From assembly GCA_900102115.1 (NCBI GenBank), contig FNAW01000004.1, positions 1 to 64,000 of the forward strand: a stretch of DNA of 64,000 nt, in the 5' to 3' direction. This document shows positions 24,556 to 34,305 of this stretch, piece by piece. This DNA comes from Blastococcus fimeti (GTDB lineage Bacteria > Actinomycetota > Actinomycetes > Mycobacteriales > Geodermatophilaceae). The notes beneath the pieces were generated by a model. That model had not been told where the DNA came from and ran no database searches. It was given only the letters and a program-made list of their open reading frames with translations. The first letter of the stretch is position 1. The number at the start of each line of letters is the position of its first letter. Made by a program: the position numbers and the translations under genes.

Positions 24556-24993
24556 TCACCCCGTGTCCGCACTCTTCCACGGATGCTCCGCGCGCAGGGG
24601 CTCCACCGCGAGCGTCCCCTGCGGGGGACCGACCCACGGCAGCTCCTGCCCGGTCCTCGCCGACGACAGCCGGGCCGGGAACGAGCAGTGCAGCCAGGCG
24701 AGCTGCCGCGGCATCCCGCGCAGCGTCACGTCGATGCCGGCACGGCGGGCGACCGCCACGGCCTCGTGCAGTGCGCCCAGGCCGCGCAGGTTGCAGAACG
24801 TGAGCCCGGAGAGGTCCAGGACGACCGTCCGGAGCTCGGGTTCGAGATGGGCGATCACCTCGTCGGCGAACGCGTCGGCCGTCGTCCAGTCGACCTCGCC
24901 GACCGCGGCGATGGTGAGGTCACCACCGCGCAGCGACGACGAGAGGGACAGCGAGCGGGCCGACCCGCGGGCGGGCGGCGGAACAGGACTCAT
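24556..24993 (-). CDS. STAS-domain (anti-anti-sigma-like) protein
   Basis: 145 residues with one STAS domain (about 25-110: LTIAAVGEVDWTTADAFADEV...VVLDLSGLTFCNLRGLGALHEAVAVARRAG). The usual phospho-acceptor Ser of DxSG(V/I)xFxDSSGL is altered, since the motif reads TFCNLRGL with no Ser at the canonical site. Phosphoregulation by an anti-sigma kinase may therefore be lost. It reads into the GAF-ANTAR genes 17 bp downstream. Confidence 0.85.
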   Translation of the reverse strand: MSPVPPPARGSARSLSLSSSLRGGDLTIAAVGEVDWTTADAFADEVIAHLEPELRTVVLDLSGLTFCNLRGLGALHEAVAVARRAGIDVTLRGMPRQLAWLHCSFPARLSSARTGQELPWVGPPQGTLAVEPLRAEHPWKSADTG

Positions 24994-25275
24994 GCGGTCC
25001 CCCAGCGATCCAGAGAATGGACGTCACCAGGGACCGGAGCGACAGCGCCGACGATGCGGCGGTGGCACGACGCTATGCCCATCGGGCCCTCGTGTCACCC
25101 CGTACCGCACCATTCCTCCCGGACCGACACGTTCACCGACACGTGCAGCGGCCACGCCGGGTGCTCAGCGAGTCAGCGTCCACGGGGCGCACCCGCCGGG
25201 CGTGCTGGACCGGACACGACCGGTCACCCCACCGCGACGTCCGAAACCCGCCAGGCGGGACCCTCGTGCGCTGGC

Positions 25276-26817
25276 ATGCTCGTCGTCGTGACCCCGCTCC
25301 TGGACGCCGAACGCTGCTACCGGGCGGTCGCCGGCCGCGACGCGCGGTTCGACGGCTGGTTCTTCACGGCGGTGCGCACCACCGGCATCTACTGCCGCCC
25401 GTCCTGCCCGGCCCGCACGCCGAAGCCCGCGAACGTCTCCTTCTTCGGCACCGCGGCCGGCGCCCAGGCGGCCGGCTACCGCGCCTGCCGCCGCTGCCGG
25501 CCCGACGCGGTGCCGGGGTCGCCCGAGTGGGACGTGCGCGCCGACGTCGTCGCCCGCGCCATGCGGCTGATCTCCGACGGCGAGGTGGAGCGCTCCGGCG
25601 TCCCCGGGCTGGCGCGGCGGCTGGGCTACTCCGAGCGCCAGCTGCACCGGCTGATCGTCGGCGAGCTCGGTGTCGGCCCGCTCGCGCTGGCGCGGGCGCA
25701 GCGCGCGCAGACCGCCCGGCTGCTCATCGAGACCACGTCGCTGCCGATGGCCGACGTCGCCTTCGCCGCGGGGTTCGCCAGCATCCGCCAGTTCAACGAC
25801 ACGGTCCGGGAGGTCTTCGCGGTCACCCCGACCGAGCTGCGTCGCCGTCCCGCTCCGGCATCCGGCGCCACCCCCGGCGAGCTGACCCTCCGGCTGGCCG
25901 CCCGCGCCCCCTACGACGCGGCCGAGGTGCTGCTGTTCCTCGGCGCGCACGCCGTCCCCGGCCTCGAGGAGTGGGACGGCCGCACCTTCTCCCGCGTGCT
26001 CGACCTGCCGCACGGGCCCGGCGTCGTCCGCCTCTCCCCCGCGCCGGACGGCAGCGCCGCCGTCGTCGCGCGGCTGCAGCTCGCCGAGCTGCGCGACCTG
26101 GGGACGGCGGTGTCCCGGTGCCGGCGGATGCTCGACCTGGACGCCGATCCGATGGCCGTCGACACCGTCCTCGGCACCGACCCCGCGCTGGCCGACCTGG
26201 TCGCCGGAGCGCCGGGACGCCGGGTGCCGGGCTCCCCGGACGGCCCGGAGCTCGCGATCCGGGCGGTGCTCGGGCAGCAGGTCTCGGTGGCCGGGGCGCG
26301 CACGCTCACCGCCCGGCTGCTGCCCGCGGCCGGCGTGCCGCTGGCCGCACCGGTCGGCACGCTCACGCACGCCTTCCCCCGGCCCGGGGCGCTCGCCGCG
26401 GCCGACCTCAGCACCGTCGGGCTGACCGGCGCGCGGCGCGCCACCGTGCACGCCCTGGCGGCTGCGATGGCCGACGGCGGGCTCGCCCTGGACCCGGGCG
26501 CGGACCGCGACGAGGCCGGGCGTGCGCTGCTGGGCGTGCGCGGCGTCGGGCCCTGGACGGCCGCGCTGGTCGCCCTGCGCGGTCTGGCCGACCCCGATGT
26601 GTGGTTGCCCGGCGACCTGGCGTTGCGACGCTCGCTGGCGACCCTCGGCAGCACCGACGCCGAGGCCGCAGGACGCTGGCGCCCGTGGCGTTCCTACGCG
26701 GTGATGCACCTGTGGGCGCTCGCCGCGCCGTCCCTCTTCACCCGCCCGACCCCATCCGCGCGGAGCCCACGCCCGCCGGCCACCGTGCCGGCCCCCTCGG
26801 AACGGAGCGCCTCATGA
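25276..26817 (+). CDS. AdaA-AlkA fusion: methylphosphotriester sensor plus 3-methyladenine glycosylase
   Basis: Three modules. The N-terminal Ada zinc domain (about 10-85) has GIYCRPSCPARTPKPANVSFF and ACRRCRPDA, giving the four cysteines that bind Zn and accept methyl groups from phosphotriesters. An AraC-type HTH follows (about 95-190: LARRLGYSERQLHRLIVGELG...ADVAFAAGFASIRQFNDTVREVF). The C-terminal AlkA glycosylase (about 205-490) has an HhH motif and catalytic Asp in LLGVRGVGPWTAALVALRGLADPDVWLPGDLALR. ATG at 25276. Overlaps ogt by ATGA: an adaptive-response operon for alkylation damage. Confidence 0.94.
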   Translation: MLVVVTPLLDAERCYRAVAGRDARFDGWFFTAVRTTGIYCRPSCPARTPKPANVSFFGTAAGAQAAGYRACRRCRPDAVPGSPEWDVRADVVARAMRLISDGEVERSGVPGLARRLGYSERQLHRLIVGELGVGPLALARAQRAQTARLLIETTSLPMADVAFAAGFASIRQFNDTVREVFAVTPTELRRRPAPASGATPGELTLRLAARAPYDAAEVLLFLGAHAVPGLEEWDGRTFSRVLDLPHGPGVVRLSPAPDGSAAVVARLQLAELRDLGTAVSRCRRMLDLDADPMAVDTVLGTDPALADLVAGAPGRRVPGSPDGPELAIRAVLGQQVSVAGARTLTARLLPAAGVPLAAPVGTLTHAFPRPGALAAADLSTVGLTGARRATVHALAAAMADGGLALDPGADRDEAGRALLGVRGVGPWTAALVALRGLADPDVWLPGDLALRRSLATLGSTDAEAAGRWRPWRSYAVMHLWALAAPSLFTRPTPSARSPRPPATVPAPSERSAS

Positions 26818-27350
26818 CCCCTCCTCCCGCCCGCTACGCCACCGTGGCGACGCCACCCGGGCCCTTCACCGTCGTGGTCACCGACGGCCCCGGCGACCGG
26901 GGCGTGGTGCTGGCCAGCGGCTGGACCGACGACGTCGCCGACCTGCTGACCGTGGTGCACCGGTCGCTCCGGCCCACCTGGGTCGAGCACGCCGACGAGC
27001 TCCCGGTGCTGGACACCGTCGAGGCCTTCTTCGCCGGCGAGATGGCCGCCATCGACGACGTCCCGGTGCGCCAGCGCTCCGGCCCGTTCCTCGAGGACGC
27101 GTGGGACGTCCTGCGCACCGTGCCGCCGGGCGAGCCGGACACCTACGCCTCCTTCGCCGCCCGGTGCGGCCGTCCGACGGCGGTGCGCGCGGCGGCGAAC
27201 GCCTGCGCACGCAACGCCGCGGCGCTGTTCGTGCCGTGCCACCGCGTGCTCGGCTCCAGCGGCGGCCTCGGCGGGTTCCGCTGGGGGACGGCGGTCAAGC
27301 GGCAGCTGCTGGACCACGAGGCGCGGCACGCGCCGGTCGCCGCCGCCTGA
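26814..27350 (+). CDS. ogt: Methylated-DNA--[protein]-cysteine S-methyltransferase
   Basis: 178 residues. The suicide-acceptor motif is PCHRVLGSSGGLGGFRWG. The DNA-binding helix is AVRAAANACARNAA; the usual (V)G(S/N)A is altered, but the Asn before PCHR's partner region is kept (ANA/RNAAAL). Repairs O6-methylguanine and O4-methylthymine. Translationally coupled to the AdaA-AlkA gene by a 4-bp overlap. Confidence 0.95.
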   Translation: MTPPPARYATVATPPGPFTVVVTDGPGDRGVVLASGWTDDVADLLTVVHRSLRPTWVEHADELPVLDTVEAFFAGEMAAIDDVPVRQRSGPFLEDAWDVLRTVPPGEPDTYASFAARCGRPTAVRAAANACARNAAALFVPCHRVLGSSGGLGGFRWGTAVKRQLLDHEARHAPVAAA

Positions 27351-27386
27351 CCGGTTCTGTCGTACCCGTCGGGCAGCCTCGCGGAC

Positions 27387-28508
27387 ATGGACGCCGCTTC
27401 CCTGCTGCTCGGGCTCCTCCTCGGTGCACTGCTCGCCACGGCGGTCACGCTCGGCGTGGCCGCCCTGCTCGCCCGCCGGCGCCCGGCCGACACCGGCCTG
27501 GAGCCGGTGCACGAGTCGCTCGACCACCTGCACCGGTTGCTGGCCGGCATCGAGCGGGCCCGCGCCACCGCGCACGGCGAGCTCCGCGAGCAGATGGGCA
27601 CCGTCGGCATGACCTCGGCCCAGCTGCAGCAGGAGACCGCGGCGCTGGTGACGGCGCTGCGCACCCCGCACGTCCGCGGTCGCTGGGGCGAGGTGCAGCT
27701 GCGCCGGGTGGTGGAGCTGGCCGGCCTGCTCGAGCACTGCGACTTCGTCGAGCAGCCCTCCGGCACCAACGACGAGGGCGCGGGCGTGCGCCCGGACCTC
27801 GTCGTCACCCTGGCCGACGGCCGCCAGGTCGTGGTGGACGCCAAGGTGCCCTTCACCGGCTACATCGAGGCGGTGCAGGCCACCGACCAGGCGGTCCGCG
27901 ACCAGCGGGTGGCGATGCACGCCCGGCAGCTGCGCGCGCACGTGGATGCGCTGGCCGCCCGGCGCTACCCGACCGCGTTCCGGCCGGCCGCCCCCTTCAC
28001 GGTGCTGTTCGTCCCCTCCGACGGCTTCCTGATCACCGCGCTCGAGGCCGAGCCCGGCCTGCTCGAGCACGGCTTCGCGCGGGACGTCGTGATCGCGACG
28101 CCGAGCACCCTGCTGGCGCTGCTGCGCACCGTCGCCTACTCCTGGCGGCAGGAGCGGCTGGCGCGCGACGCCGACCAGGTGCTCGAGGTGGGCCGCCGGC
28201 TGCACGCCCGGCTGTGCACGCTGTCCGGGCACCTCACCCGGCTGGGCTCCGCCCTCGGCACGACCATGACCCGGTTCAACGAGACGGTCGGCTCCTACGA
28301 GCGCTCCGTGCTGACCGCCGCCCGCCGGTTCGACGACCTGGGTGTCGCCGAGCAGCCGGTGCCCACCCCGGAGCCGCTGGAGGCGACGGTGCGCACGCTG
28401 CGGCCGGAGCCGACCGACGGCACCGACGCCGTCGTCCTGGACGGCGAGGACCGGTTCGACGCCGGACGCGGGCACGACGAGAGCGGGCGGGACGGGACGC
28501 ACGGCTGA
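27387..28508 (+). CDS. rmuC: DNA recombination protein RmuC
   Basis: 373 residues. The N-terminal membrane anchor (residues 5-28) precedes a coiled coil and the RmuC/PD-(D/E)XK-like domain: VRGRWGEVQLRRVVELAGLLEHCDF, GVRPDLVVTLADGRQVVVDAKVPF (Asp/Lys core), VLFVPSDGFLITAL, VVIATPSTLLALLRTVAYSWRQE. RmuC limits inverted-repeat rearrangements in E. coli. A C-terminal acidic tail is not conserved. Follows ogt by 36 bp. Confidence 0.93.
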   Translation: MDAASLLLGLLLGALLATAVTLGVAALLARRRPADTGLEPVHESLDHLHRLLAGIERARATAHGELREQMGTVGMTSAQLQQETAALVTALRTPHVRGRWGEVQLRRVVELAGLLEHCDFVEQPSGTNDEGAGVRPDLVVTLADGRQVVVDAKVPFTGYIEAVQATDQAVRDQRVAMHARQLRAHVDALAARRYPTAFRPAAPFTVLFVPSDGFLITALEAEPGLLEHGFARDVVIATPSTLLALLRTVAYSWRQERLARDADQVLEVGRRLHARLCTLSGHLTRLGSALGTTMTRFNETVGSYERSVLTAARRFDDLGVAEQPVPTPEPLEATVRTLRPEPTDGTDAVVLDGEDRFDAGRGHDESGRDGTHG

Positions 28509-28723
28509 CCTCCGCGGCCGGCGTCCGGGCCGGCCGGTCGACGCGGGACGCCCCCCGGACCCCACGGAGCACTGCACGCACACGCCTCACTCGAGGTCGC
28601 CGAGTCGACACGGCCGAGGCGACGACTCGGGCCCGACGTCCGCCGCTGTTGCAATTCCGATCGCTACCGTGACCATCGAGGGACGGCCGTCCGGGCCCGA
28701 CCGCGGTGGAACGGAGGTGCGCC

Positions 28724-29389
28724 ATGGCCACGGCGAGTACGGCCGACGCATGGCGGCAGGGCGGGGGCTCCCCCGACCGGCCGTTCACCGGGTCACGCGT
28801 GCCCCGTGAGGAACGTGCCATGAACCCCGACCGCAGCGCCCGTCCCGGCCGCCCGTCGGTGCCGCCGCGCGGGCGCCCCGCCGAGAGCCGGCCGGTCCCC
28901 CCGCGCCGGGACTCGCTGCGCCCGGCCGACCGCGCGACCGCGGGATCGCGGCCGCCCACCGCCCGCCCGGCGGCAGGAGCGCGCCCGGCCGACGCTCGCC
29001 CGGCAGCGACGCGGGGTCGCGCGCAGACCGTGCCGGCGACCGGCGTGCGCGGTGCCGTCGCGGTGTTCGGCGTCTTCCTCGTGACCCTTGCAGGGGCCGG
29101 CATCGACTCCTACGTCGGCGTCGGCCTCGGCGTCATCACGCTGGCCGCGCTGCTCGGTTCGACGGCCGTCGCGACCCTCGTGGTGCGCCGTCGCGACCTG
29201 GTCTCCGTCGCCGTCTCGCCCCCGCTGGTGTTCATCGCGGTGGCGGCCCTCAACATCGCGCTGGCCCCCTCGGCCACCTTCAGCCTGCCGACCGTCGCCA
29301 CGCTGCTGATCCGCGGCTTCCCCACGATGGCCATGGCGACCGGCATCGCGCTCGTCCTCGCGCTGTTCCGGCTGGTCGCGCGCCGCTGA
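28724..29389 (+). CDS. DUF6542 membrane protein
   Basis: Small actinobacterial membrane protein of unknown function. The N-terminal 100 residues are Arg/Pro-rich and disordered (PARPAAGARPADARPA). About four C-terminal TM helices follow (AVAVFGVFLVTLAGAGIDSYVGVGLGVITLAALLGS ... IALVLALFRLV). Two starts are possible: ATG 28724 with GGAGG seven bases upstream, or ATG 28820 with GAGGAA. The first is taken because it follows a TACCGT -10 (about 28665) with a short leader. Ends at a strong terminator. Confidence 0.75.
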   Translation: MATASTADAWRQGGGSPDRPFTGSRVPREERAMNPDRSARPGRPSVPPRGRPAESRPVPPRRDSLRPADRATAGSRPPTARPAAGARPADARPAATRGRAQTVPATGVRGAVAVFGVFLVTLAGAGIDSYVGVGLGVITLAALLGSTAVATLVVRRRDLVSVAVSPPLVFIAVAALNIALAPSATFSLPTVATLLIRGFPTMAMATGIALVLALFRLVARR

Positions 29390-29399
29390 CCCGAACGTG

Positions 29400-29437
29400 G
29401 ACGAGCCCGTCACCGCAGGCGCGGTGACGGGCTCGTC
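29400..29437. terminator. Strong bidirectional intrinsic-type terminator
   Basis: A perfect 17-bp stem (29400-29416 with 29421-29437) and 4-base loop AGGC between convergent DUF6542 and ispH. No U-tract, but stem strength and position are convincing. Confidence 0.85.
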
Positions 29438-29451
29438 GTGGTCTGGTGCGG

Positions 29452-30420
29452 TCAGTCGCCGGCGGCCTGGGCCTTCTCGGCGCGCCGCAGCTCGTGGGGC
29501 AGCGCGAAGACCAGGCGCTCCTCGGCGGCCTTGACCGTCGAGACGTCGGCGTAGCCGCGGGCGGACAGCCAGTCGAGCACCTCGCTGACGAGGATCTCCG
29601 GCACCGACGCACCACTGGTGACGCCCACCGTGCCGACGCCCTCCAGCCACGCCTCGTCGATCTCCGCGGCGTAGTCGACCAGGTAGGACGCCCGCGCGCC
29701 GGCCTCGAGGGCGACCTCCACGAGGCGCACCGAGTTCGACGAGTTCGTCGAGCCGACCACGAGCACCAGGTCGCACTCGGCGGCCATCTGCTTCACGGCC
29801 TGCTGGCGGTTCTGCGTGGCGTAGCAGATGTCGTCGCTGGGCGGGGACTGCAGACCGGGGAAGCGGTTCTTCAGCTGGTCGACCGTCGCGAGCGTCTCGT
29901 CCACCGAGAGGGTGGTCTGCGAGAGCCAGACGACCTTCTCGGGGTCACGCACCTGCACGTTGGCGACGTCGTCGGCACCGTCGACGAGCTGGATGTGGGC
30001 CGGCGCCTCACCGGCGGTGCCCTCGACCTCCTCGTGCCCGCGGTGACCGATCAGCAGGATGTCGAAGTCGTCCCGGGCGAAGCGCTTGGCCTCCTGGTGC
30101 ACCTTGGTGACCAGGGGGCAGGTCGCGTCGATGGTCCGGAGCTGCCGGTCGGCCGCCTCCTGGTGCACCGCCGGGGACACCCCGTGGGCGCTGAAGACGA
30201 CGACCGAGCCCTCGGGCACCTCGGTGGTCTCGTCGACGAAGATCGCCCCGCGCCGCTCGAGGGTCGCCACGACGTGCTTGTTGTGGACGATCTGCTTCCG
30301 GACGTAGACGGGGGCGCCGTGGATCTCCAGGGCGCGCTCGACCGCCACCACCGCCCGGTCCACGCCGGCGCAGTAGCCCCGGGGGTCGGCCAGCAGGACA
30401 CGTCCGCGCTGATCTGCCAT
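29452..30420 (-). CDS. ispH: 4-hydroxy-3-methylbut-2-enyl diphosphate reductase
   Basis: 322 residues. Catalyses the last MEP-pathway step (HMBPP to IPP/DMAPP) with a [4Fe-4S] cluster. The three ligand cysteines are in [21 protein letters not shown] and [10 protein letters not shown]. Catalytic His/Glu regions ([16 protein letters not shown]) and SSNSVRL are intact. TACGCT sits six bases before the ATG: leaderless. Order ispH / lipid-droplet protein / xseA / xseB matches Mycobacterium lytB2-Rv1109c-xseA-xseB. Confidence 0.97.
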   Translation of the reverse strand: MADQRGRVLLADPRGYCAGVDRAVVAVERALEIHGAPVYVRKQIVHNKHVVATLERRGAIFVDETTEVPEGSVVVFSAHGVSPAVHQEAADRQLRTIDATCPLVTKVHQEAKRFARDDFDILLIGHRGHEEVEGTAGEAPAHIQLVDGADDVANVQVRDPEKVVWLSQTTLSVDETLATVDQLKNRFPGLQSPPSDDICYATQNRQQAVKQMAAECDLVLVVGSTNSSNSVRLVEVALEAGARASYLVDYAAEIDEAWLEGVGTVGVTSGASVPEILVSEVLDWLSARGYADVSTVKAAEERLVFALPHELRRAEKAQAAGD

Positions 30421-30545
30421 GCACCCAGCGTACGTGGGCCCGGGCGGGTGCCGGGGCCGCTGAGCGTGGCCAGGAACACCATCCGGACGGGCACAAGCCT
30501 GCCGGCGGGGGTGTCGAGCTCCGATTCCTGGGGCAAGGTGTGCCC

Positions 30546-31556
30546 ATGGCCCGTGAGATCCCTGAGGTTGTCCGCGCCGCTGCCGGCCTGGCTGCGACCG
30601 TCGTCGACGAAGCACGCAAGCTCCCCGAGACCCTGCCCGGGCTCCCGGTGCGGGTCATCGGCATGGCGATGCAGCACGCCATGAAGGTGCAGCAGCAGTA
30701 CGCCGGGCTCGTGGCCCGCGGCGACGAGCTGTTCACCGGCATCCGCGGCGAGGCCGAGCCGGGCCTGGCCACCTTCGACGACGACGGCGACGCCGCCCCG
30801 GCCGAGGGGTTCCGCGGCTCGGCGTTCGACCGCGCCGAAGTCGTCCCCGACGAGGTGCCCGACGTCGTCGGCGCGCAGTCCTCCGTCGAGGCCTCCCTCG
30901 AGGAGGTGCCGGCCACCGAGGAGATCCTCGAGGAGCTGGCCATCGACGAGGCCATCGAGGCCGCCCCCACGCTCGAGGAGACCGCTCCCGCCGTTGCCGA
31001 CAGCGCGTCGGACACGGAGCTGACCGCACCCGAGGACACCGCCGTCGAGCTGCCCGTCGCCGGCGCGGCGGACATCGACGACATCCCGACCTCGGTGGAC
31101 GTCCTGACCGCCGACGGCGACGCCATCACCACCGTCGACGCCGCGGTCACCGACGAGGGCATCGCCGCTCCCGTGCCGGAGGACTACACCGACAGCACCG
31201 ACGACGGCACCGAGATCGCCCGCGGGGACGGCCCGATCGCGGCCGCCACCGGCGTCGCCGGCGACGGGGACACCGCGGACGAGGCGCCCATCGCGGCCGG
31301 CGCGGCCGTGGACGGCGGCGCCGCTCCCGAGGCGGGCCCGGCGCCCGAGGCCCCGATCGACGGCTACGACACCTTCTCCATCGCCCAGCTCCGCGGCCGG
31401 CTCCGCGGGTACGCGCTCAGCACGGTCAGCGACCTGGTCGCCTACGAGGAGGCCACGCAGGCCCGCGCGGAGTACCTCCGGATGCTGCGCAACCGGCTGG
31501 AGAAGCTCGAGGAGCAGGCCGTCGAGTCCAGCCCGCTCGCCCCGCGCGGCGCCTGA
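30546..31556 (+). CDS. Lipid droplet-associated protein family (long acidic variant)
   Basis: 336 residues. A helical N-terminus ([61 protein letters not shown]) and a helical C-terminus ([47 protein letters not shown]) are conserved in the actinobacterial family between ispH and xseA. About 200 central residues are an Ala/Asp/Glu-rich low-complexity linker, much longer than in mycobacteria. The role in lipid-body binding is known only for relatives. ATG 30546 preferred over GTG 30540. Confidence 0.8.
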   Translation: MAREIPEVVRAAAGLAATVVDEARKLPETLPGLPVRVIGMAMQHAMKVQQQYAGLVARGDELFTGIRGEAEPGLATFDDDGDAAPAEGFRGSAFDRAEVVPDEVPDVVGAQSSVEASLEEVPATEEILEELAIDEAIEAAPTLEETAPAVADSASDTELTAPEDTAVELPVAGAADIDDIPTSVDVLTADGDAITTVDAAVTDEGIAAPVPEDYTDSTDDGTEIARGDGPIAAATGVAGDGDTADEAPIAAGAAVDGGAAPEAGPAPEAPIDGYDTFSIAQLRGRLRGYALSTVSDLVAYEEATQARAEYLRMLRNRLEKLEEQAVESSPLAPRGA

Positions 31557-31599
31557 GCCGGGAGCCGGGGGTGTCGGCACCGTCTGACACCCTCGGTCC

Positions 31600-32823
31600 G
31601 TGAGCGCGCCCTCCTCCCCCGAGGCACCGTGGCCGGTCCGCACCGTCGCCCGCAAGGTCGCCGAGTGGATCGGACGGCTCGGTGAGGTGTGGGTCGAGGG
31701 CCAGGTCGCCCAGCTGTCGCGACGCGGGAACGCGGCCACCGTCTTCCTGACGCTGCGCGACCCGGTGGCCGACCTGTCCGTGCCGGTCACCTGCCACCGC
31801 GACGTCGCCGACCGCCCGGGCCTCGAGCTCACCGAGGGCGCCCGGGTGCTCGTCCGCGCCCGTCCCGACTACTACGTCGCCCGCGGGTCCTTCTCCCTGC
31901 GGGCCACCGAGATCCGCGCCGTCGGCCTCGGCGAGCTGCTCGCCCGGATCGAGCGGATCCGCCAGCTGCTCGCCGCCGAGGGCCTGTTCGACGTCGTCCG
32001 CAAGCGGCCGCTGCCCTTCGCGCCGGCCGTCGTCGGCGTCATCACCGGCCGGGACAGCGCCGCCGAGCGCGATGTGCTCGTCACCGCCCGGCGGCGCTGG
32101 CCGGCGGTCCGCTTCGCGATGCACAACTGCGCCGTGCAGGGCCCGCAGGCGGCGGCGAACGTCATCGAGGGGCTGCGGAAGCTGGACGCCGACCCGTCGG
32201 TCGAGGTCATCGTCGTGGCCCGGGGCGGTGGCTCGGTCGAGGACCTGCTGCCCTTCTCCGACGAGGGGCTGGTGCGTGCCATCGCCGCCTGCCGCACGCC
32301 GGTCGTGACCGCGGTCGGGCACGAGACCGACACCACGCTGGTCGACCACGTCGCCGACGTCCGCGCCGCGACGCCGACCGACGCCGCGCACCGGATCGTG
32401 CCGGAGATCGGTGAGCAGCGGCGCCTGGTCGAGGGGCTCCGCGCCCGCGCCCGCGCCCTGCTCACCACCCGGGTCGAGCAGCAGGAGCGCTGGCTGGAGT
32501 CGGTCCGCACCCGCCCGGTGCTGGCGAACCCGGAGCGGCTGCTGGACGGCCGGGCCGACGACGTCGCGCAGCTGCGCACCCGCGCGCGGCGCACCGTCGT
32601 CCACCGCGTCGAAGGCGCCGAGCGCGACCTCGAGCACGCCCGCGCCCGGGTGGCCGCGCTCTCGCCGGCCGCGACGCTCGACCGCGGCTACGCGGTGGTC
32701 CAGCGGGCCGACGGCGCGCTGGTGCGGGACCCCGCCGAGGTGGCCGACGGAGAGCGGCTGCGGGTCCGGGTGAGCGGCGGTCGGCTGGGCGTCCGGGTCG
32801 ACCGGGAGGATGGGGAACCGTGA
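31600..32823 (+). CDS. xseA: Exodeoxyribonuclease VII large subunit
   Basis: 407 residues. An N-terminal OB fold ([25 protein letters not shown]) precedes the catalytic domain with [37 protein letters not shown] and [30 protein letters not shown] long coiled coil for XseB binding and a short C-terminal [10 protein letters not shown] segment follow. Degrades single-stranded DNA from both ends. GTG start 43 bp after the lipid-droplet gene. Confidence 0.96.
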   Translation: MSAPSSPEAPWPVRTVARKVAEWIGRLGEVWVEGQVAQLSRRGNAATVFLTLRDPVADLSVPVTCHRDVADRPGLELTEGARVLVRARPDYYVARGSFSLRATEIRAVGLGELLARIERIRQLLAAEGLFDVVRKRPLPFAPAVVGVITGRDSAAERDVLVTARRRWPAVRFAMHNCAVQGPQAAANVIEGLRKLDADPSVEVIVVARGGGSVEDLLPFSDEGLVRAIAACRTPVVTAVGHETDTTLVDHVADVRAATPTDAAHRIVPEIGEQRRLVEGLRARARALLTTRVEQQERWLESVRTRPVLANPERLLDGRADDVAQLRTRARRTVVHRVEGAERDLEHARARVAALSPAATLDRGYAVVQRADGALVRDPAEVADGERLRVRVSGGRLGVRVDREDGEP

Positions 32824-32899
32824 GCGGACAGGATCGTGAGCATCGCAGCGAGGAACGAGCGAGGAGCGGAGCGATCCGCGGGAGCGAACCGAGGACACC
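32824..32899. other. xseA-xseB spacer with short GAGCGAGGA-type repeats
   Basis: 76-bp spacer with near-repeats GCGAGGAACGAGCGAGGAGCG around 32848-32870. Such purine-rich iterations occur in many actinobacterial intergenic regions. Any role is unknown; they may supply alternative ribosome-binding sequences for xseB. Confidence 0.35.
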
Positions 32900-33121
32900 G
32901 TGAGCAGCACCGAGCAGACCGCCGAGCCGACGACCACCTACGAGCAGGCCCGCGAGGAGCTCGCCGACGTCGTCCGGCGGCTGGAGGCCGGCGGGCTGAC
33001 GCTCGAGGAGTCGCTGGCGCTCTGGGAGCGCGGCGAAGAGCTCGCGACGCTCTGCCAGCACTGGCTGGACCGGGCCCGCGAGCGCCTCGCGGCCGCCGCG
33101 CCCGCCGACGACGAGGACTGA
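32900..33121 (+). CDS. xseB: Exodeoxyribonuclease VII small subunit
   Basis: 73 residues, the usual size. Conserved YEQAREELADVVRRLEAGGLTLEESLALWERGEELATLCQHWLDRARERL forms a helical hairpin that binds XseA. GTG start with GAGGACACC just upstream. Confidence 0.95.
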   Translation: MSSTEQTAEPTTTYEQAREELADVVRRLEAGGLTLEESLALWERGEELATLCQHWLDRARERLAAAAPADDED

Positions 33122-33123
33122 GC

Positions 33124-33411
33124 TCAGGCCGAGCGCCACTCGTCCCGGACGTCCGCCGCGGGCCGGGGCCCCACCACCAGCCCGGCCGCGGCCAGCGCAT
33201 CGAGCACGCGGTCGGCCCGCAGGCGCAGGTCCGGCAGGTCGGCCACGCCGCCCCGCCCGGCGAGGCACCGGGCGATGAGGTCCCGCACCCTTGCATCCCC
33301 GGAGGTCACCGGCCGGGTCGCCGGGACGCGGGTGACCATCCCGCACCGGCAGGATCCCCCGGTCACCGGTGCCTGGTGGTCACCGTGCGCGCAGACGTCG
33401 TCGTCGAGCAT
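33124..33411 (-). CDS. Hypothetical small Cys/His protein
   Basis: 95 residues, family unknown. The N-terminus has CAHGDHQAPVTGGSCRCG, enough Cys/His for one zinc site. The remainder is helical (RVRDLIARCLAGRGGVADLPDLRLRADRVLDALAAAGLV). ATG at 33411 has GAGGAG six bases upstream. Convergent with xseB, two bases between stops. Confidence 0.65.
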   Translation of the reverse strand: MLDDDVCAHGDHQAPVTGGSCRCGMVTRVPATRPVTSGDARVRDLIARCLAGRGGVADLPDLRLRADRVLDALAAAGLVVGPRPAADVRDEWRSA

Positions 33412-33553
33412 GTCGGCTCCTCGTCCGGCCGGCTGCCGCGGTGGCGCCGGGTACGAGGCCATCGTGCGGCGAACGTCCGCCGACCACCGCCCGGAGAGCC
33501 GGGGGTCAAGCAGTCTTCCGACGCCCGACACGAAACCGCAACAACGCCCGCCG

Positions 33554-34192
33554 TCAGCTGCCCGCCGGCGCGACCGCGGCGGCCACGGTGCGCAGCTCGT
33601 CGTCCGCGGCCGATCCGGTGACGACGACGACCACGCCGTCCGCCTCACGGGTCAGGGCGGTCTCGCCCCGCGCGGTGGTGAGCCGCGTCCACGGCTCCCC
33701 GTCGACGTCGACCGACTCCTCTCCGGTGGCGCCGTCGAGCACGGTGCGGACCGGCTCGGCGCGGAGGTCGTCGCTGACGGTGAAGCCGGCGAACTCCTGC
33801 GACGGGGTGAGGTAGCCGATCTCGAGGGTCACCGGGTCGCCCTGGGCGGCGAAGCCGGCGTCGGTGCGCGCGCTGGTCGGCCGGTAGTCCTCCGGCAGCC
33901 CGTCCGGCGCCAGCATCGGATAGCCGGCGCGCTCCGCGGCGAGCCGGACGGTGCTGGTCGGGTCGACGTCCCGGACGGTGTCCTCGTTGCTCGTGCGGAA
34001 GGCCTGCCACGCCACGATCAGCAGGCAGATCACGACGAGGGGCACCAGCGAGCGGATCATGTTGGCCGCGCTCATGCGGTTCGCGCGCTCCACCGCCGGC
34101 GACGGCGCGGGGGCCTGCACGGTCGCCCCCAGCGCACCCGGCGCCTCCGGGCGGTCAGCGGGTCGCGGGCTCGTCGGGCCGACTTCGGTCAT
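33554..34192 (-). CDS. DUF4245 membrane-anchored protein
   Basis: About 212 residues. A cytosolic Pro/Ala-rich N-terminus is followed by one TM helix (MIRSLVPLVVICLLIVAWQAF) and an extracytoplasmic domain (DPTSTVRLAAERAGYPMLAPDGLPEDYRPTSARTD...GEPWTRLTTARGETALTREADGVVVVVTGSA), the DUF4245 signature. Function unknown. Conserved next to glpX in actinobacteria. Divergent from glpX. Confidence 0.88.
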   Translation of the reverse strand: MTEVGPTSPRPADRPEAPGALGATVQAPAPSPAVERANRMSAANMIRSLVPLVVICLLIVAWQAFRTSNEDTVRDVDPTSTVRLAAERAGYPMLAPDGLPEDYRPTSARTDAGFAAQGDPVTLEIGYLTPSQEFAGFTVSDDLRAEPVRTVLDGATGEESVDVDGEPWTRLTTARGETALTREADGVVVVVTGSAADDELRTVAAAVAPAGS

Positions 34193-34305
34193 GCACATAG
34201 GATCGCAGGAGAGCTCCCCCAGCCTGCCGCCCATGGCCTGCGTCCCGGGTCCCGCCCTGCGCTCACGGGGGGCGGACGGGACGCGGTCCCTCTCCAGGAG
34301 GTCCC

